Shown in pieces: positions 1-10,164 of a stretch of DNA of 64,000 nucleotides. The position numbers and the translations under genes are program-made. The first letter of the stretch is position 1; the number at the start of each line of letters is the position of its first letter. Below the pieces are notes generated by a model, which was given only the letters and a program-made list of their open reading frames with translations, did not search any database and had not been told where the DNA came from. Source of the stretch: Athripsodes cinereus (lineage: Eukaryota > Arthropoda > Insecta > Trichoptera > Leptoceridae); contig OX388311.1 of NCBI GenBank assembly GCA_947579605.1, forward strand, positions 32,242,951 through 32,306,950, given 5' to 3'.

Positions 1-716
1 CATTAATTAAACCAGGCTCTCAAGAAGCGCAATCAGTAACACCCATCCAGGATCCTGGCATTCAGTCATCAATCTCATACATCACAGGTCAACTTTCTGA
101 AGAACCAGTCACCACAATTGTCGCTAGCACTCAGCCTATCCCTGATGAGACAAGTAATACACCCAAGTCAGTAACACCAACTGTTCACAGTACTGATGAT
201 AATATCGTTGACGAAGATGATGACGATGATGATGATGACGATGATGAAAATTCTGAAGGGTTTGTTCAAGTTGTAGATAGTTTAGACGATCCGTCTGAAA
301 CGAGTGAATCTTCGAGTGAATCTGCATCGTCACCTGATTCTGAAGATTCAGAAAATGATGATGACAGTGAGGAAGATGATGATGAAGATGATGATACAGA
401 TGAGGATGATGAATCAGAATCTACAGACACTGACAAAAAGAAAATAAAGAAGAAAGGATCAAAGAAAGATGAAGAAGAGGAGGATGATGATATTTTGGGA
501 GGAGTACAAGGAGTCGTAGGAGAAATTGGAGAGACTTTAGGACTAGGATCCAGTAACAAAAAGAAGAAAAGGAAGGTGACTCCAACAAATTCAGGAAATA
601 AGAAGAAAGATGAAGATGATGTACTAGGTCTTAGTTCAATAACAGATACTTTAGGGTTCGGTGGATTTGGAATCAGTAGGAGACAAAATAGAATGACGAA
701 GTGGGGTGACCAATGA
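1..716 (+). CDS. 3' terminal coding exon of an acidic, Lys-patch protein (gene starts upstream)
   Basis: The frame is open from the window edge (codons start at position 3) to TGA at 714-716, giving about 237 residues. The first ~55 residues are Ser/Thr/Pro/Gln-rich. Then comes a run of Asp (about 197-246), a Ser/Glu/Asp-rich stretch, a second acidic run (about 357-425), and Lys clusters. One cluster, NKKKKRKV near 557-583, resembles a classical monopartite nuclear localisation signal. Two short Gly/Leu motifs (ILGGVQGVVGEIGETLGLG and LGLSSITDTLGFGGFG) follow each Lys/Asp block and look like an internal repeat. The tail ends in RRQNRMTKWGDQ. No domain is recognised. The acidic last exon and + orientation match the gene at 23741-37325, so this may be a tandem relative (inference; its N-terminal part is not visible). 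If the protein is secreted, the Lys patch is more likely a processing or polyanion-binding site than an NLS. Confidence 0.75.
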   Translation, partial: LIKPGSQEAQSVTPIQDPGIQSSISYITGQLSEEPVTTIVASTQPIPDETSNTPKSVTPTVHSTDDNIVDEDDDDDDDDDDENSEGFVQVVDSLDDPSETSESSSESASSPDSEDSENDDDSEEDDDEDDDTDEDDESESTDTDKKKIKKKGSKKDEEEEDDDILGGVQGVVGEIGETLGLGSSNKKKKRKVTPTNSGNKKKDEDDVLGLSSITDTLGFGGFGISRRQNRMTKWGDQ

Positions 717-851
717 TAACTGTTGAGATAAGAGACTTAGTGTTAGGTATTTATTATTTAGTAAATAAGTTATTTATTTTGACGAGATTGCAAATTATTC
801 ATTTTGGATTACGAGATGAGCGGTGAAGTATTATTGTAAATAGCTAATTTA

Positions 852-893
852 AATAAACGCTGGAAAAGAATTATCATTTGGAACACAAATAAA
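852..893 (+). promoter_or_regulatory. two candidate poly(A) signals after the acidic exon
   Basis: AATAAA occurs at 852-857 and again at 888-893, 136 and 172 bases after the TGA at 714-716. The spacing suits a short insect 3' UTR. The second signal lies at the edge of a hairpin (876-888 pairs with 912-924). Confidence 0.5.
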
Positions 894-924
894 GCATTTA
901 ATTATTAATAATTGTGTTCCAAAT
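876..924 (+). other. 3' UTR hairpin around the poly(A) signal
   Basis: ATTTGGAACACAA (876-888) is the exact reverse complement of TTGTGTTCCAAAT (912-924), a 13-bp stem with a 23-base loop that holds most of the second AATAAA (888-893). It could be a structured cleavage site or the relic of a small inverted-repeat insertion. Confidence 0.5.
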
Positions 925-1044
925 TATTTCATCCTATCAACCTTTTGTAAAGTTTTACCCTTTTTTCTGCTTACTTATATAGTTATTCCCGTCCGCTGAT
1001 AAACTTGAACATCCCCTAGACTTTTTGTAAGAATATTTAAATTA

Positions 1045-1163
1045 AGATACGAGGGTTAGTTGGAAGATATTGCGCTTCGCCCATTGCACAAATTGTATGT
1101 CTGGTTCTACAATATTATTTTAATAATGTTTGTTTATTTGTGCAATAAAGATTTTTATTATTA
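1045..1163 (+). repeat. SINE/LINE 3' tail fragment
   Basis: The segment has GGGTTAGTTGGAAGA, then TTGCACAAATTGTATG, and ends in TGTGCAATAAAG plus an ATT-rich tail. Related pieces occur at 10061, 35670 (reverse), 36008, 45595 and 56434. It abuts the LINE fragment at 1168. The pattern is that of a reverse-transcribed repeat tail; the parent element is not identified. Confidence 0.45.
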
Positions 1164-1167
1164 CATA

Positions 1168-1412
1168 GTTCTGAGAATGTCCAAAGATAGTTGGCCGAAA
1201 AGAGCACTGTTCTTGCATCCGCAAGGGTTCCGTCAGCCCGGGCGTCCCTCTTTCACAATACACCGTTCCTATGACAACAACATTAGAGCTCAGGGAATGT
1301 CGTGGGAAGAGGTGAAGCGATTGGCGCTGAGACGCTCTGAATGGAGGAGGCTGGTTTCTGCCTTGTGCTCCCGAGAGGAGCGTTGAGGGCGATGATTATG
1401 ATGATGATGAAA
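1168..1412 (+). mobile_element. LINE family A, 3' end fragment
   Basis: It encodes the C-terminal end of a non-LTR retrotransposon ORF: PKRALFLHPQGFRQPGRPSF, then MSWEEVKRLALRRSEWRRLV and SALCSREER before TGA near 1384. The same peptide occurs at 22432-22800 and 55505-55820. Each copy is followed by a short GATGAT microsatellite, here 1390-1411. This tail type is typical of RTE-like LINEs. The copy is heavily 5' truncated and not functional. Confidence 0.8.
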
Positions 1413-1802
1413 ATTATAATTTATATTCTATTCTATTCTATCTTTAAAGACCATCAACTCGTTTACGAGCGATCTGGGTATAATTTATATGAGGAGACTA
1501 CATTTTTTTCTATATAATAAAGTTATCTCTATAGAAATGTAGTTGAAGTTAAATTCAATTTAAAAGAAAATAAAAAAATATTAATAGGTAATCAGGTTTT
1601 GACGGGAAAAATTATCTAAACATTAATTCGCTAGATGTCTCTAGTATGCACAAAATCGTAAAGATTTAATATTCTTACAAGCTCATTTTTTACTACTAAA
1701 TTTTATCATAAAAAATATGAAAATTTATATAGTGCCATATTAGGATATTATTGGATACTTCAAGGGTGCTTTATAATATCTACGCCTATTATCATTAACA
1801 CT

Positions 1803-1977
1803 TCGTTCATCGGTAGCCTCGAGGTAGAGTCTCGGCCTCGTGAACAGGGGGTCCGTGGTTCGATCCCAGGTGCTGTTAAAATTCCCTTTCACGAAATAAG
1901 CTTTTAGCTTACTGCGAAAGGTGTATAAGGTTGTATTTGGGTTAATATCAAAATCTTGATATATCTTATAAAAAAAT
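1803..1977 (+). mobile_element. tRNA-derived SINE (family A), near full length
   Basis: The head is tRNA-like: an A-box-like TAGCCTCGAGG (about 1814-1824) and a B box GGTTCGATCCC (about 1858-1868). The body contains CTTTTAGCTTACTG, AAGGTGTATAAGGTTGTATT and a terminal ATATATCTTATAAAAAAAT. Copies or fragments occur at 2356, 13217, 24983, 27222 (reverse), 36121 and 45045 (reverse). It is not a functional tRNA because the sequence runs on past any acceptor stem. Confidence 0.85.
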
Positions 1978-2355
1978 CTCAATACCAATTGAAAAATAGT
2001 TGTCAGTAAGATAAAATAATCCAGTATACACATTATTAAGTTTAAAAGACAACAACTTCATACACATAGGCTGTAATCTGTAATTGATATGTACATTAAG
2101 CAATAATAATAGACAAACAAAAAAAATATATTAGATTTAGTACAGCTTTTTTGTCTTTAGAAAAAGATCGCGTTCGCGTTAATAATACCAAGTGTTTTTC
2201 AACTATGTAATTACTTTTTTATTTCTTGTTTTATTTATTTCACTTGTAACATTATTTATAGCTTAAGTGTGTTATTAACGCTTTAATTTATGGTCTATTT
2301 TGATAACTTTTTATAAGAATAAATTTATACATAATGCTAATTTTTTATTGTTTAA

Positions 2356-2488
2356 GGGGTCCGAGATTCGATCCCAGGTGCTGGCAAATTTCCCTTTCAC
2401 GACACAAGCTTTTAGCTTACTTTGAAAGATTAATATGGCTGTATTTGGGTTTATAACAAAACCCAGATATATCTATTAAAAAAAATAT
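2356..2488 (+). mobile_element. SINE family A, 5' truncated
   Basis: It begins within the tRNA-like head (GGGGTCCGAGATTCGATCCC) and keeps the body (CACAAGCTTTTAGCTTACT) and the terminal ACCCAGATATATCT plus A tract. The A box is missing. Confidence 0.8.
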
Positions 2489-3023
2489 ACTCACACTTTA
2501 AGTCAAATACTTTGATAATTTTAACATTATTTCGGCATGAAGTTGTCAACTTTTTGTGAAATTATGATAATTATTGATTATTTGTAGATTAATCTGGGTG
2601 TTTTATTAGTCCGTATTAGTTAGTCCACTGGCCACCCCATTTATGGGAAACATCGCGATGAAATAAATGAATGAATATTTTATCCCGAGAAATGTGGATG
2701 GCAAATCAGCTGGTCATTCAAATATCTTATGTATAAATGTATCACTGTACTTACATATTGTGTCTAATAAATTAATGATATTAGTTCCTATAATCCCACA
2801 CTATTCAAGTGCCTATTTCCGTTCGTGACTAACATAATGTTTAATTAGTAACCTTTGATTTACGAATGTTCTAGGTGCGATTGTAATCAACATTGTTTTA
2901 TTGAAAATCGTGCTTTATTGAAATAAAAAACAAATTAAATCTTCACATACTATATTGTGAATTAGTAATACTATGTACAAGCGTGTTTAGTAATTTAATA
3001 ATCTAAAATCTATGGGCGGGTCA
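2489..3023. other. AT-rich spacer, nothing identified
   Basis: No ORF with recognisable similarity and no repeat I can match. A piece near 2620-2680 ending in AATAAATGAATGAAT could be an old LINE tail. Confidence 0.4.
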
Positions 3024-3178
3024 GAGCCCGTAGACAATTTGTACCTACTTAGCGATCGTCTACTGGCGAACTTTTCGACAATCTACCTACACGTACCGTA
3101 TAATTATGCGTTATTGTTGCAGTTATTGACGAAAATTCGTTTGTAGGCGATCGCCAAGTACAAATTGTCTACGGGCTC
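3024..3178. mobile_element. inverted-repeat MITE, 155 bp
   Basis: GAGCCCGTAGACAATTTGTAC (3024-3044) is the exact reverse complement of 3158-3178. GGCGATCGCC-like sequence inside the arms (about 3050 and 3146) extends the symmetry imperfectly. There is no coding capacity. The target duplication is unclear. Confidence 0.7.
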
Positions 3179-3282
3179 AGGTGAATCTGGCTTCAATGAT
3201 CTGCCCTGGTAAAAATGTCGTTGGAAAATCGAAACAGTAATCCACGTTGTAAAGAGTCTAAGTCTTTAAAAATACGCCAATG

Positions 3283-3480
3283 GGCCTAGTCAAAACACAT
3301 TATAGCGTTACGTTTTCGTTTTGTTTTCATTCGAATATAGACGACGTTGCGAGAAAGTGTCAATTTTCGTAGCTGAAATACACAATAAGGTACGAAAAAT
3401 GACACTTTCTCGCAACATCGTCTATATTCGAACGAAAACGAAACGAAAACGTAACGCTAAAATGTGTTTTGACTAGGCCT
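3283..3480. mobile_element. palindromic foldback MITE, 198 bp
   Basis: Long arms start with GGCCTAGTCAAAACACATT and continue through TAGCGTTACGTTTTCGTTT and TGTCATTTTTCGTA on the mirrored strand, with a loop near 3375-3395. Identity between arms is very high, so the insertion or the last gene conversion is recent. It lies 104 bp from the preceding MITE. Confidence 0.8.
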
Positions 3481-4351
3481 ACAGAACCTTTTAAGAGTCA
3501 TTTCGTATTTTCCAAATTATCTTTTACCAGGTTATTTATCAATTATACATTAATTCAAATAACTTGAGATTTTGAACATCTTCAGTTTGTGGATAAGGTG
3601 TCACCCATTCTGTTTTAAGCTTTTATCGGCACGAGTAGGACAACATAAACGTTCTCACATCGTGACAGTGAGAATGGTGGAATTGTGAACGTTGTCCATG
3701 GACACGAAAAGTGATCACTTAAGCCAGCCTTGAGCCAATTCGTAAGCGTTGGGACACTTTTCTCACTTCTTCTGATTAGATTGTCCACAATGTAACATAG
3801 TGTAGACGTGGTTTCCAATCGAGGTTTCTGATTGGTTTTAACATATACATAAGCTATGTGTATTGATTCGCTGATTACCCTTCTTATGAGAGATGCTGTG
3901 ATGGTATGAGGAAACTAACCTACCTATTTGTTTTTTTTCTAATTTGTAAATATCTGGCGTTTACTGCATTAAAGTATTTTTTCCTAATAATATATATTAG
4001 ACTATATATAGGAAACTATACCAAAGTCACAAAAGGAGGCTCTAAATTGAAGCTTATATGGGTATTTTTATGATATCCATTGGCTTCGCAAAATAACAAG
4101 ATGTTAGGTATTGACTTAGTAGACATCGAGACTTTTCGTTTCCCCTTTAAGATGAGCTGCAAGTTACATATTCGAATAATTCAAAGCTTAGAAAAACTGT
4201 CACCAGTGGTGCTTCCCCTTTTCCACACAAATAATTTTTTTATTTATTTATCTAATATACGGCTAATGCCTTTTGATTATCGAACGATTTACTAGGCATT
4301 TTGCGTAATGTTATGTTTTCTCGATGACTCCACGACAGGTCAACTATCACT
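3481..4351. other. spacer, nothing identified
   Basis: Mixed AT-rich sequence. The open frames around 3615-3818 and 4080-4295 show no recognisable protein and are likely chance. A GATGCTGTGATGGTATGAGG piece near 3890 may be a relic of dispersed repeat X. Confidence 0.4.
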
Positions 4352-4769
4352 TCGATGGCTAACCGGACAAATATTGTAAGTCCATTTTTTGGTAAAATTG
4401 AGTTATGATACACATTTTGTAGAACATGACATTGTCTTTGATATTTGAAAATATAGTTGATCCACACGCAATACAAACCGAGATATGATCAATTAAAAAA
4501 TGCATATTAGGCTCAAATACCACAATTGTCACTGAACAAATATTGCAATTTATTTAAACTGTTAGCATATTATAATAGTTTAAGAGTGGTTTCTACACAA
4601 ACATTGTATGTTGGACATAATATGTTCAGAAATGACCATCCATCCTGATTATTCTATTAGTTGTATTAAATTGAAAATCCGAAGCATTCATTTCTATTCA
4701 AACTTTCATGTTGAGTTTTCTCAAAACTATAAAAAGTGTATATACAATATTTGTCCAGTTAGCCATCGA
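4352..4769. mobile_element. candidate DNA transposon or MITE with 27-bp TIRs
   Basis: TCGATGGCTAACCGGACAAA and the next seven bases (4352-4378) match the reverse complement of 4743-4769 with one mismatch. The motif ACAAATATTG or a close variant recurs inside (about 4368, 4537, 4598), like the subterminal repeats of cut-and-paste elements. The span is 418 bp with no transposase. Confidence 0.6.
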
Positions 4770-5027
4770 CTTATATACTAATGAAATACCTATAAATACA
4801 TACAGCTATGGGTCGCATAATTTTGCATATCTCATGGAAATCATAATATTGTCCGTGATTTGGACATGGGGTCAACACTAACGAATATACACCAAACATG
4901 TATTGAATATGAGGAATTTGTGTTATAATGGCTCTGCAGACCTACTTTATACATTAATTATATTAATATTTTGTGGTCAAATTTTCAAAGATTTTAATAA
5001 AAATTCAGCTCATTTATATTTAGATAC

Positions 5028-5156
5028 CCAGTAACATCCAGACCCAGACCCAGAAAAAAAATAAAAATGGCACACTTCCTTTTCTCTGTGCGGAAATAGA
5101 ACCCAGGACCTCGTAACTCAGAAAAGCAAGAGCGTTACCTCTGTGACACATCGGTT
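5028..5156 (-). mobile_element. tRNA-derived SINE (family B), diverged
   Basis: On the minus strand the head reads GAGGTAACGCTCTTGCTTTT, then an ACGAGGTCCTGGGTTCTATT B-box region. The downstream CTGGGTCTGGGTCTGGATGT matches the better copy at 17956-18187. The B box is mutated. Confidence 0.65.
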
Positions 5157-5344
5157 CTTTTACCAAAACATCTCTAACGTTCTGATATTGATCTTAGCAA
5201 AACGGTGTTTTGTAAAAGAATGTTCTATAAGAAACAAAAGTACCTAGTCCAAATGTGGCCGAGTACCTACCGTATTTTATCGGTATTTATGTTGTAAAAC
5301 TCCAAAAACATGAATAAATGTAGAGTTTTATAAAATAACTATAC

Positions 5345-6620
5345 TATTTTTTTATTTTTTTTTATTATTTATTGGAAAAATATCACAAAAATACATATAT
5401 ATTACACATTTACTAAAATACACTTAAAAATCTATTGTTTACTATCCCATTGAAAGAGTTATACTTGTGTATGCGATAGATTTACAGTATTCTTAATTTT
5501 ACACATCTAAACAATAATATACTTAACTAATACTTACTCTAGATATATTCTACTTAACAATTAACTTTTTTTCAATAAACCTATTTTATTTTTAAAAACT
5601 CTATAATTCCCGACGTTTTTCAGTTCCTTTGGTAGCCCATTAAACCATTTTGTACCCTGGTAGATGTAATGATGTTGTGTAATAGTTTTCCTACACATAG
5701 GTACAGATAAATTACCCGCTATATGTGACCTTCGACTCCGGACTGTATCAGCGACCTGACCATCAAAAGTTTCTTTATGTATCTGTAGTACTGCTATATT
5801 CCTATACAACTGCTCCACTGTAGGTACCTCGAAAATTGTGAAGAGTTCATCCGTGGGGAATATTCTTGGTTTACGGAGTATTATTTTGATAATAAGTTTT
5901 TGAGTCACAGTTACAGATCTTATGTTAGTCTTGAATGTTCCACCCCAGGCAATAATACCATTCAGCAAAACAGGTTGAACAAACGCATAGTACACAGATT
6001 TCATTGACTCCCTTGACATAATGTTTCTCAGTCTCAGGAATATGTATATCAGCCTTCGTATCCTATTTACGGTTGCCTCAAGGTGACTCTTCCACTTCAT
6101 GTCCTGGTCAAATGTTAAACCGAGATATTTAACGGATTCCTTCTGTTTCAATTCCTTACATTTCCCATTATCATGTGAAGAACAACGGCAGTCATTATCA
6201 TGGATTTTTATTAAAATGTTCTGTGGTACTCGTGAGGGTTGCACAGAGAAAGGGACAAATATAGTTTTTTTCAGAATTTAACGATAATATATTCCTATCA
6301 AACCATTTTTTAATTACATTTATGTCTCGATTAGCTTCGTCTATGGCCTCCGTCCACGTGTCACCAGTTGACAGAATAACGGTGTCATCCGCGTATGAGA
6401 ACAGCAGGGCTACTCTTGACAAAACTAAACACGATCTTAATCTAGTCTTGATCTTGATCATACGACGCACGAAGTGACTATTGGCCAAAAATACACGCAA
6501 ACCGATCGCGCGTTAGCGGTAGTGCGGTGTTTTTGACCATAGTCCCTTCGTGCGTCGTATGATCAAGATCAAGACTAGATTAAGATCGTGTTTAGTTTTG
6601 ACAAGAGTAACCCTGCAGAC
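5345..6620 (-). pseudogene. non-LTR retrotransposon reverse transcriptase, C-terminal half, broken
   Basis: The minus strand encodes SYADDTVILSTGD (the RT catalytic YADD motif, near 6375-6400), then KYLGLTFDQDMKWKSHL, a thumb-like helical region and the C-terminal GTKWFNGLPKELKN before the stop near 5561. The order is as in CR1/Jockey-type LINEs. A frameshift near 6240-6270 moves the reading frame after NSEK. The 5' part is cut by a palindromic MITE at 6402-6618, directly before the YADD region. The 3' end runs into an A/T-rich tail (5345-5390). No RT motifs are recognisable upstream of the MITE. Confidence 0.8.
6402..6618. mobile_element. palindromic MITE family P, copy 1
   Basis: Ends are CAGCAGGGCTACTCTTGACA and its near-inverse. 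The arms run through ACGATCTTAATCTAGTCTTG and ATCATACGACGCACGAAG to a short loop containing GATCGCGCGTTAGC. Relatives are at 8924, 9714, 22005, 38271, 38635 and 44945. It has inserted into the LINE RT of 5345-6620. Confidence 0.85.
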
Positions 6621-6721
6621 GTCCCTCTATAGTAATAGTATAGTATAGTAAAGTTATTGTGTAAAACTCCACATTTATTATTGTAAAATAAAAATATAAT
6701 TTACAATTTTAATAGTAACTT

Positions 6722-6847
6722 TATTATAGTGAACTAGGTTTCGACATGATTGTGATGTCGTTTTCAAACTCTTGAATTCAAACTTAAATAGGTACATACT
6801 TCAGTTTGAAAATGACATCGTATGTCGAAACCTAGGTCACTATAATG
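6722..6847. mobile_element. foldback MITE, 126 bp
   Basis: The left arm (about 6722-6774) contains ATTATAGTGAACTAGGTTTC, GACAT and GATGTCGTTTTCAAACT. The right arm (about 6802-6847) carries the inverse CAGTTTGAAAATGACATC and GAAACCTAGGTCACTATAAT. A one-armed relic with TTTCGACATG and TTTTTCAAACTTAG lies at 34009-34055. Confidence 0.7.
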
Positions 6848-6887
6848 TAGTCACAAGTAAAACTCTATATCATATTTTAATTTGTCA

Positions 6888-7330
6888 TTCTTCTTCTTCT
6901 GTAGGTGCCCTGTCAGATCCCCCCGATGTTGGCGATCACTTTGGCATAGGCTTCTCGGTCCTGCAACTCCTCCAGACCTCTCATTCCACTCATGTCTGCC
7001 TTCTGCCAGCCTCTCGAAGTCCCTCTATTTTGCACAAAATGTGGTACTTTTCTCCACGCACTATATGACCCAGATACGAGATCTTACGCACTTTGACATC
7101 CAACAGGAGTTCTATGTCCTTTGACCCTATCAGTCCAATGAATACGAAGCATTCTTCTATGAAGCTACATTTAAAATACTTCCAAGCGATTCATTGTACT
7201 CATTTTTAGGGTCCAGGTTTCAGAACTGTACAGCAATACAGATCATACATAGGACTTTAAGAGTCTCTGTCGAAGGTTCAGATTAAAATTGTCGTTGCAG
7301 AAGAGCACTCTTATTTTATTAATGGCCAAG
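6888..7330 (-). mobile_element. LINE family C, 3' fragment
   Basis: On the minus strand the segment ends in a GAAGAAGAAGAA tail (6888-6900), preceded by codons resembling AKVIANIGG, the hallmark end of family C. The upstream sequence (to about 7330) looks like decayed ORF of the same LINE. Frameshifts and stops are present. Confidence 0.65.
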
Positions 7331-8923
7331 TATTATTGGAGGTTTCAATGACAATTTTCTCTTTCATAAATCACGGTAATCTTTGCACAGTATATGGAAG
7401 AATATTGGGCAATTTGATCATTCTGTTTGACTTCCAGTATCCTTTTAAGATAATAATAACACTCAAAAGTAAATACCTTCTTATTTTGATAAGATGCCGA
7501 AAGATTCTTAATGATGATAAAATGAAAATCATTTTAATATTGAATCCATTTCAGGCTATTACTGTCATGTTGATACGTTAACACCACAATTTATTTGTAA
7601 TTGGTATCATGGTCATTTTATGAAATACACAATATGGAAATATCACAAATGGAACGTATCATAAATGAGGATGGATTAAATTGGATATGAAGAAGAGAGG
7701 ATTACATTCATGTCACAGCGATTATGCAGTTTATTAAAAATACAAGTATTCCATTAAAATTTAATCGCAAATACCTAGCACTTTCCAAACTGTAAAATAT
7801 AAATAATTGCAATGGAGATCCGTTGCTGATTTTTTTGGATACACGAATTACACATATTATTTTTTCTTTTCTTTTAACAACAACCTTTTTAATTACGCAA
7901 TGCAAATTCCTTTTCAGTAGGAAGAGTCAACCGATGCCCATGAATCGGTTTATTGAAAAACGTTAAAAAAATAATTAAATGCGTCTACTATTTCATGTTG
8001 AGGTATTTAGATTATTTATTTTTTGTGGCGGAGTGAATATATTCTTCAGTTTTAGAAATCATATTTTTATTTTCATTTTTTATATAACGTAAAAATTCTT
8101 ATTCCCTTCATTGAAATGAATAATTTATACTAGAGAGAGTTGAAAGATAAATAAATTGCTACCTAAACGGATAAATAGGAGTCCTTGGACTCCTGAAATA
8201 TCCGGCAAATAAAGTTACTTCAACATTGAAATGAATGAGTGAAGAAATGTGGTAAAAATCTCAGAATAGATAATTTAAATTTACCAGTAGAACTTTCATA
8301 AGGATATGAGTTAGGAGTTTGTTTTTAGCAGAATACTCTTTCGAGGATAGACTTTGTCTAACAATGGATAAACTGTGTCTGATGAAGATAATTAGGTAAT
8401 TCTAAATTCATCGTAAAGTAGTAAACGATGTTGTTTAGTTACATAGATTATAAATTTGCGTTTATTTTTTCTCGCGAAATCTTTATATACTTTTATATAT
8501 TTTCTATTGTAATTCTGCCTGAGTGTCCATTAGATTTAAATTGAATAAATATGTTAATTGACGAATATAAAAATGAAAGAATATCCCAGTAAAAATATTA
8601 TATGACCTACTAAGTGGACATATGTAGGTATTAAAGATGAACAATTCTTACATTAAATGTTGATAGCATTAAGGTGCAATAAGAATATCTTAATGTGAGT
8701 TAGTATCCATGTCAGTTGAATTTCAGTATTATAATTTTTACTTAATTCAAATATGCCAATTTGTTGTCATTTTATATGGTTCCTTGACCAAAAAATAGCG
8801 TTTTTTTACTATTAACATTGATTCTTTAATTTCACAAAAATATTAAAAAAATTCCTTTGTCCACAAGGTTTCTGATGGCATAGACGTCCCTGTTTGTTTA
8901 TCCCGTTTTTAAGATAGTGACAT
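7331..8923. other. AT-rich spacer; one short repeat relic
   Basis: Nothing gene-like is seen. At 8160-8225, GATAAATAGGAGTCCTTGGA and CTCCTGAAATATCCGG match a dispersed repeat also seen at 27540-27600, 57520-57660 and 60900-61000 (reverse). Confidence 0.4.
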
Positions 8924-9133
8924 CAGCAGGGCTACTCTTGACAAAACTAAACACGATCTTAATCTAGTCTTGATCTTGATCATACGACGCACGAAGTGAC
9001 TATTGGCCAAAAATACACACAAACCGATCGCGCGTTAGCGGTAGCGCGGTGTTTTTGACCATAGTCCCTTCGTGCGTCGTATGATCAAGATCAAGACTAG
9101 ATTAAGATCGTGTTTAGTTTTGTCAAGAGTAGC
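8924..9133. mobile_element. palindromic MITE family P, copy 2
   Basis: Nearly identical to copy 1 apart from the outermost bases of the right end, which read GTCAAGAGTAGCGC instead of ending in CCCTGC. The terminal few bases on that side appear lost. Confidence 0.85.
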
Positions 9134-9269
9134 GCAAGAGATGCCGTGCGAGGAAGTGATTCAGTTGGTAGCGACACTGTAAAAGGTGAAGAGTGGTAAT
9201 ATAGACATATAATTTAATTAATTTATGATAAATATGCATTACTAATTTTAGATAAACAATAGCACTTGA

Positions 9270-9560
9270 TATGTGGTTTCTTCGCAGAATGTTTCGCATT
9301 TTATGAACTGGTTTGTACTCCGAATTGAAAAATATGGGTTGCTCCAACTCATCTTGAAGGAAAAAACTGAGAGAAGTCGCGGTGTGGGAAGGCAGCAGAT
9401 ATCCTCGCTAAGTACTCGTAATCAGAAATATCAGAGAGTTAACTGGAATCCAGAGAGTGGAAGAGCTGTTACGGTTAGCACAAACTGGAAAAGCCTACGT
9501 CAGGGTGATAACCGACGTCGAGGGGACCTGACATGGCACTTTAAGAAGAAGATAAATAAT
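9270..9560 (+). mobile_element. LINE family C, degraded 3' fragment
   Basis: Codons resemble YGLLQLILKEKTERSRGVGR, matching the more intact ILKLIIEEKIEGRRGVGRRR at 46330-46670. It ends near a GAAGAAGATAA tail. Indels break the frame. Confidence 0.65.
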
Positions 9561-9713
9561 GGTGATATGTTATTATGTATGGTCAGGAGTAGGTACTATA
9601 AGGTGTAAAGCATGGATTCTTAAAATTATTGGTGAAGTCAACTGTCTAGAGGTGTTTGAAATGTTAAGAATAGCTTGGAGATATAGAGGTATTACGTAGA
9701 GCAAATACAAAGA

Positions 9714-9927
9714 CAGCAGGGCTACTCTTGACACAATCTAAATAAGATCTTAATCTAGTCTTGATCTTGATCATACGAAGGGACTATAGTGAAAAACACC
9801 GCGTTACCGCTACCGCGCGATCGGAATGCACGTATTCCTGGGTAATAGTCAATTCGCACGTCGTATATGTTAAGTATTAAGTATATATTAAGATCGTGTT
9901 TAGATTTTGTCAAGAGTAACCCTACAG
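9714..9927. mobile_element. palindromic MITE family P, copy 3 (diverged)
   Basis: Starts CAGCAGGGCTACTCTTGACA and ends GTCAAGAGTAACCCTACAG. The arms differ from copies 1, 2 and 5 by many substitutions and a rearranged loop (about 9780-9860), so this is an older insertion. Confidence 0.8.
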
Positions 9928-10164
9928 AACTGTTTGATAAAATGAAATTCATTCTTTGGAGAGGTGAGAAATAAACTGTACTGCAGTTGGTCACGGGAGG
10001 AACAGTTGTTGGTCGTATATAGGCGTCGGAAGCAGGCATTTCTCCTGGGTCTACAACATAGGGTTAGTTGGAAGAGATAAACTCGCCTTCTGTATATTGA
10101 TTGTATTTGATTTGAATGTATACCTTTTTATGTAATTGTTTTTTATCACATTGAAAGAAGGAAA

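Noticed and set aside
266..559. Ser/Phe-rich open frame on the minus strand
   Set aside because: It is the antisense shadow of the GAT/GAA-rich acidic exon.
1803..1870. Possible functional tRNA gene
   Set aside because: A and B boxes are present but the acceptor stem does not close and the sequence continues as a repeated SINE body.
3615..3818. 67-codon minus-strand open frame
   Set aside because: No similarity recognised and no transcription signals; treated as chance.
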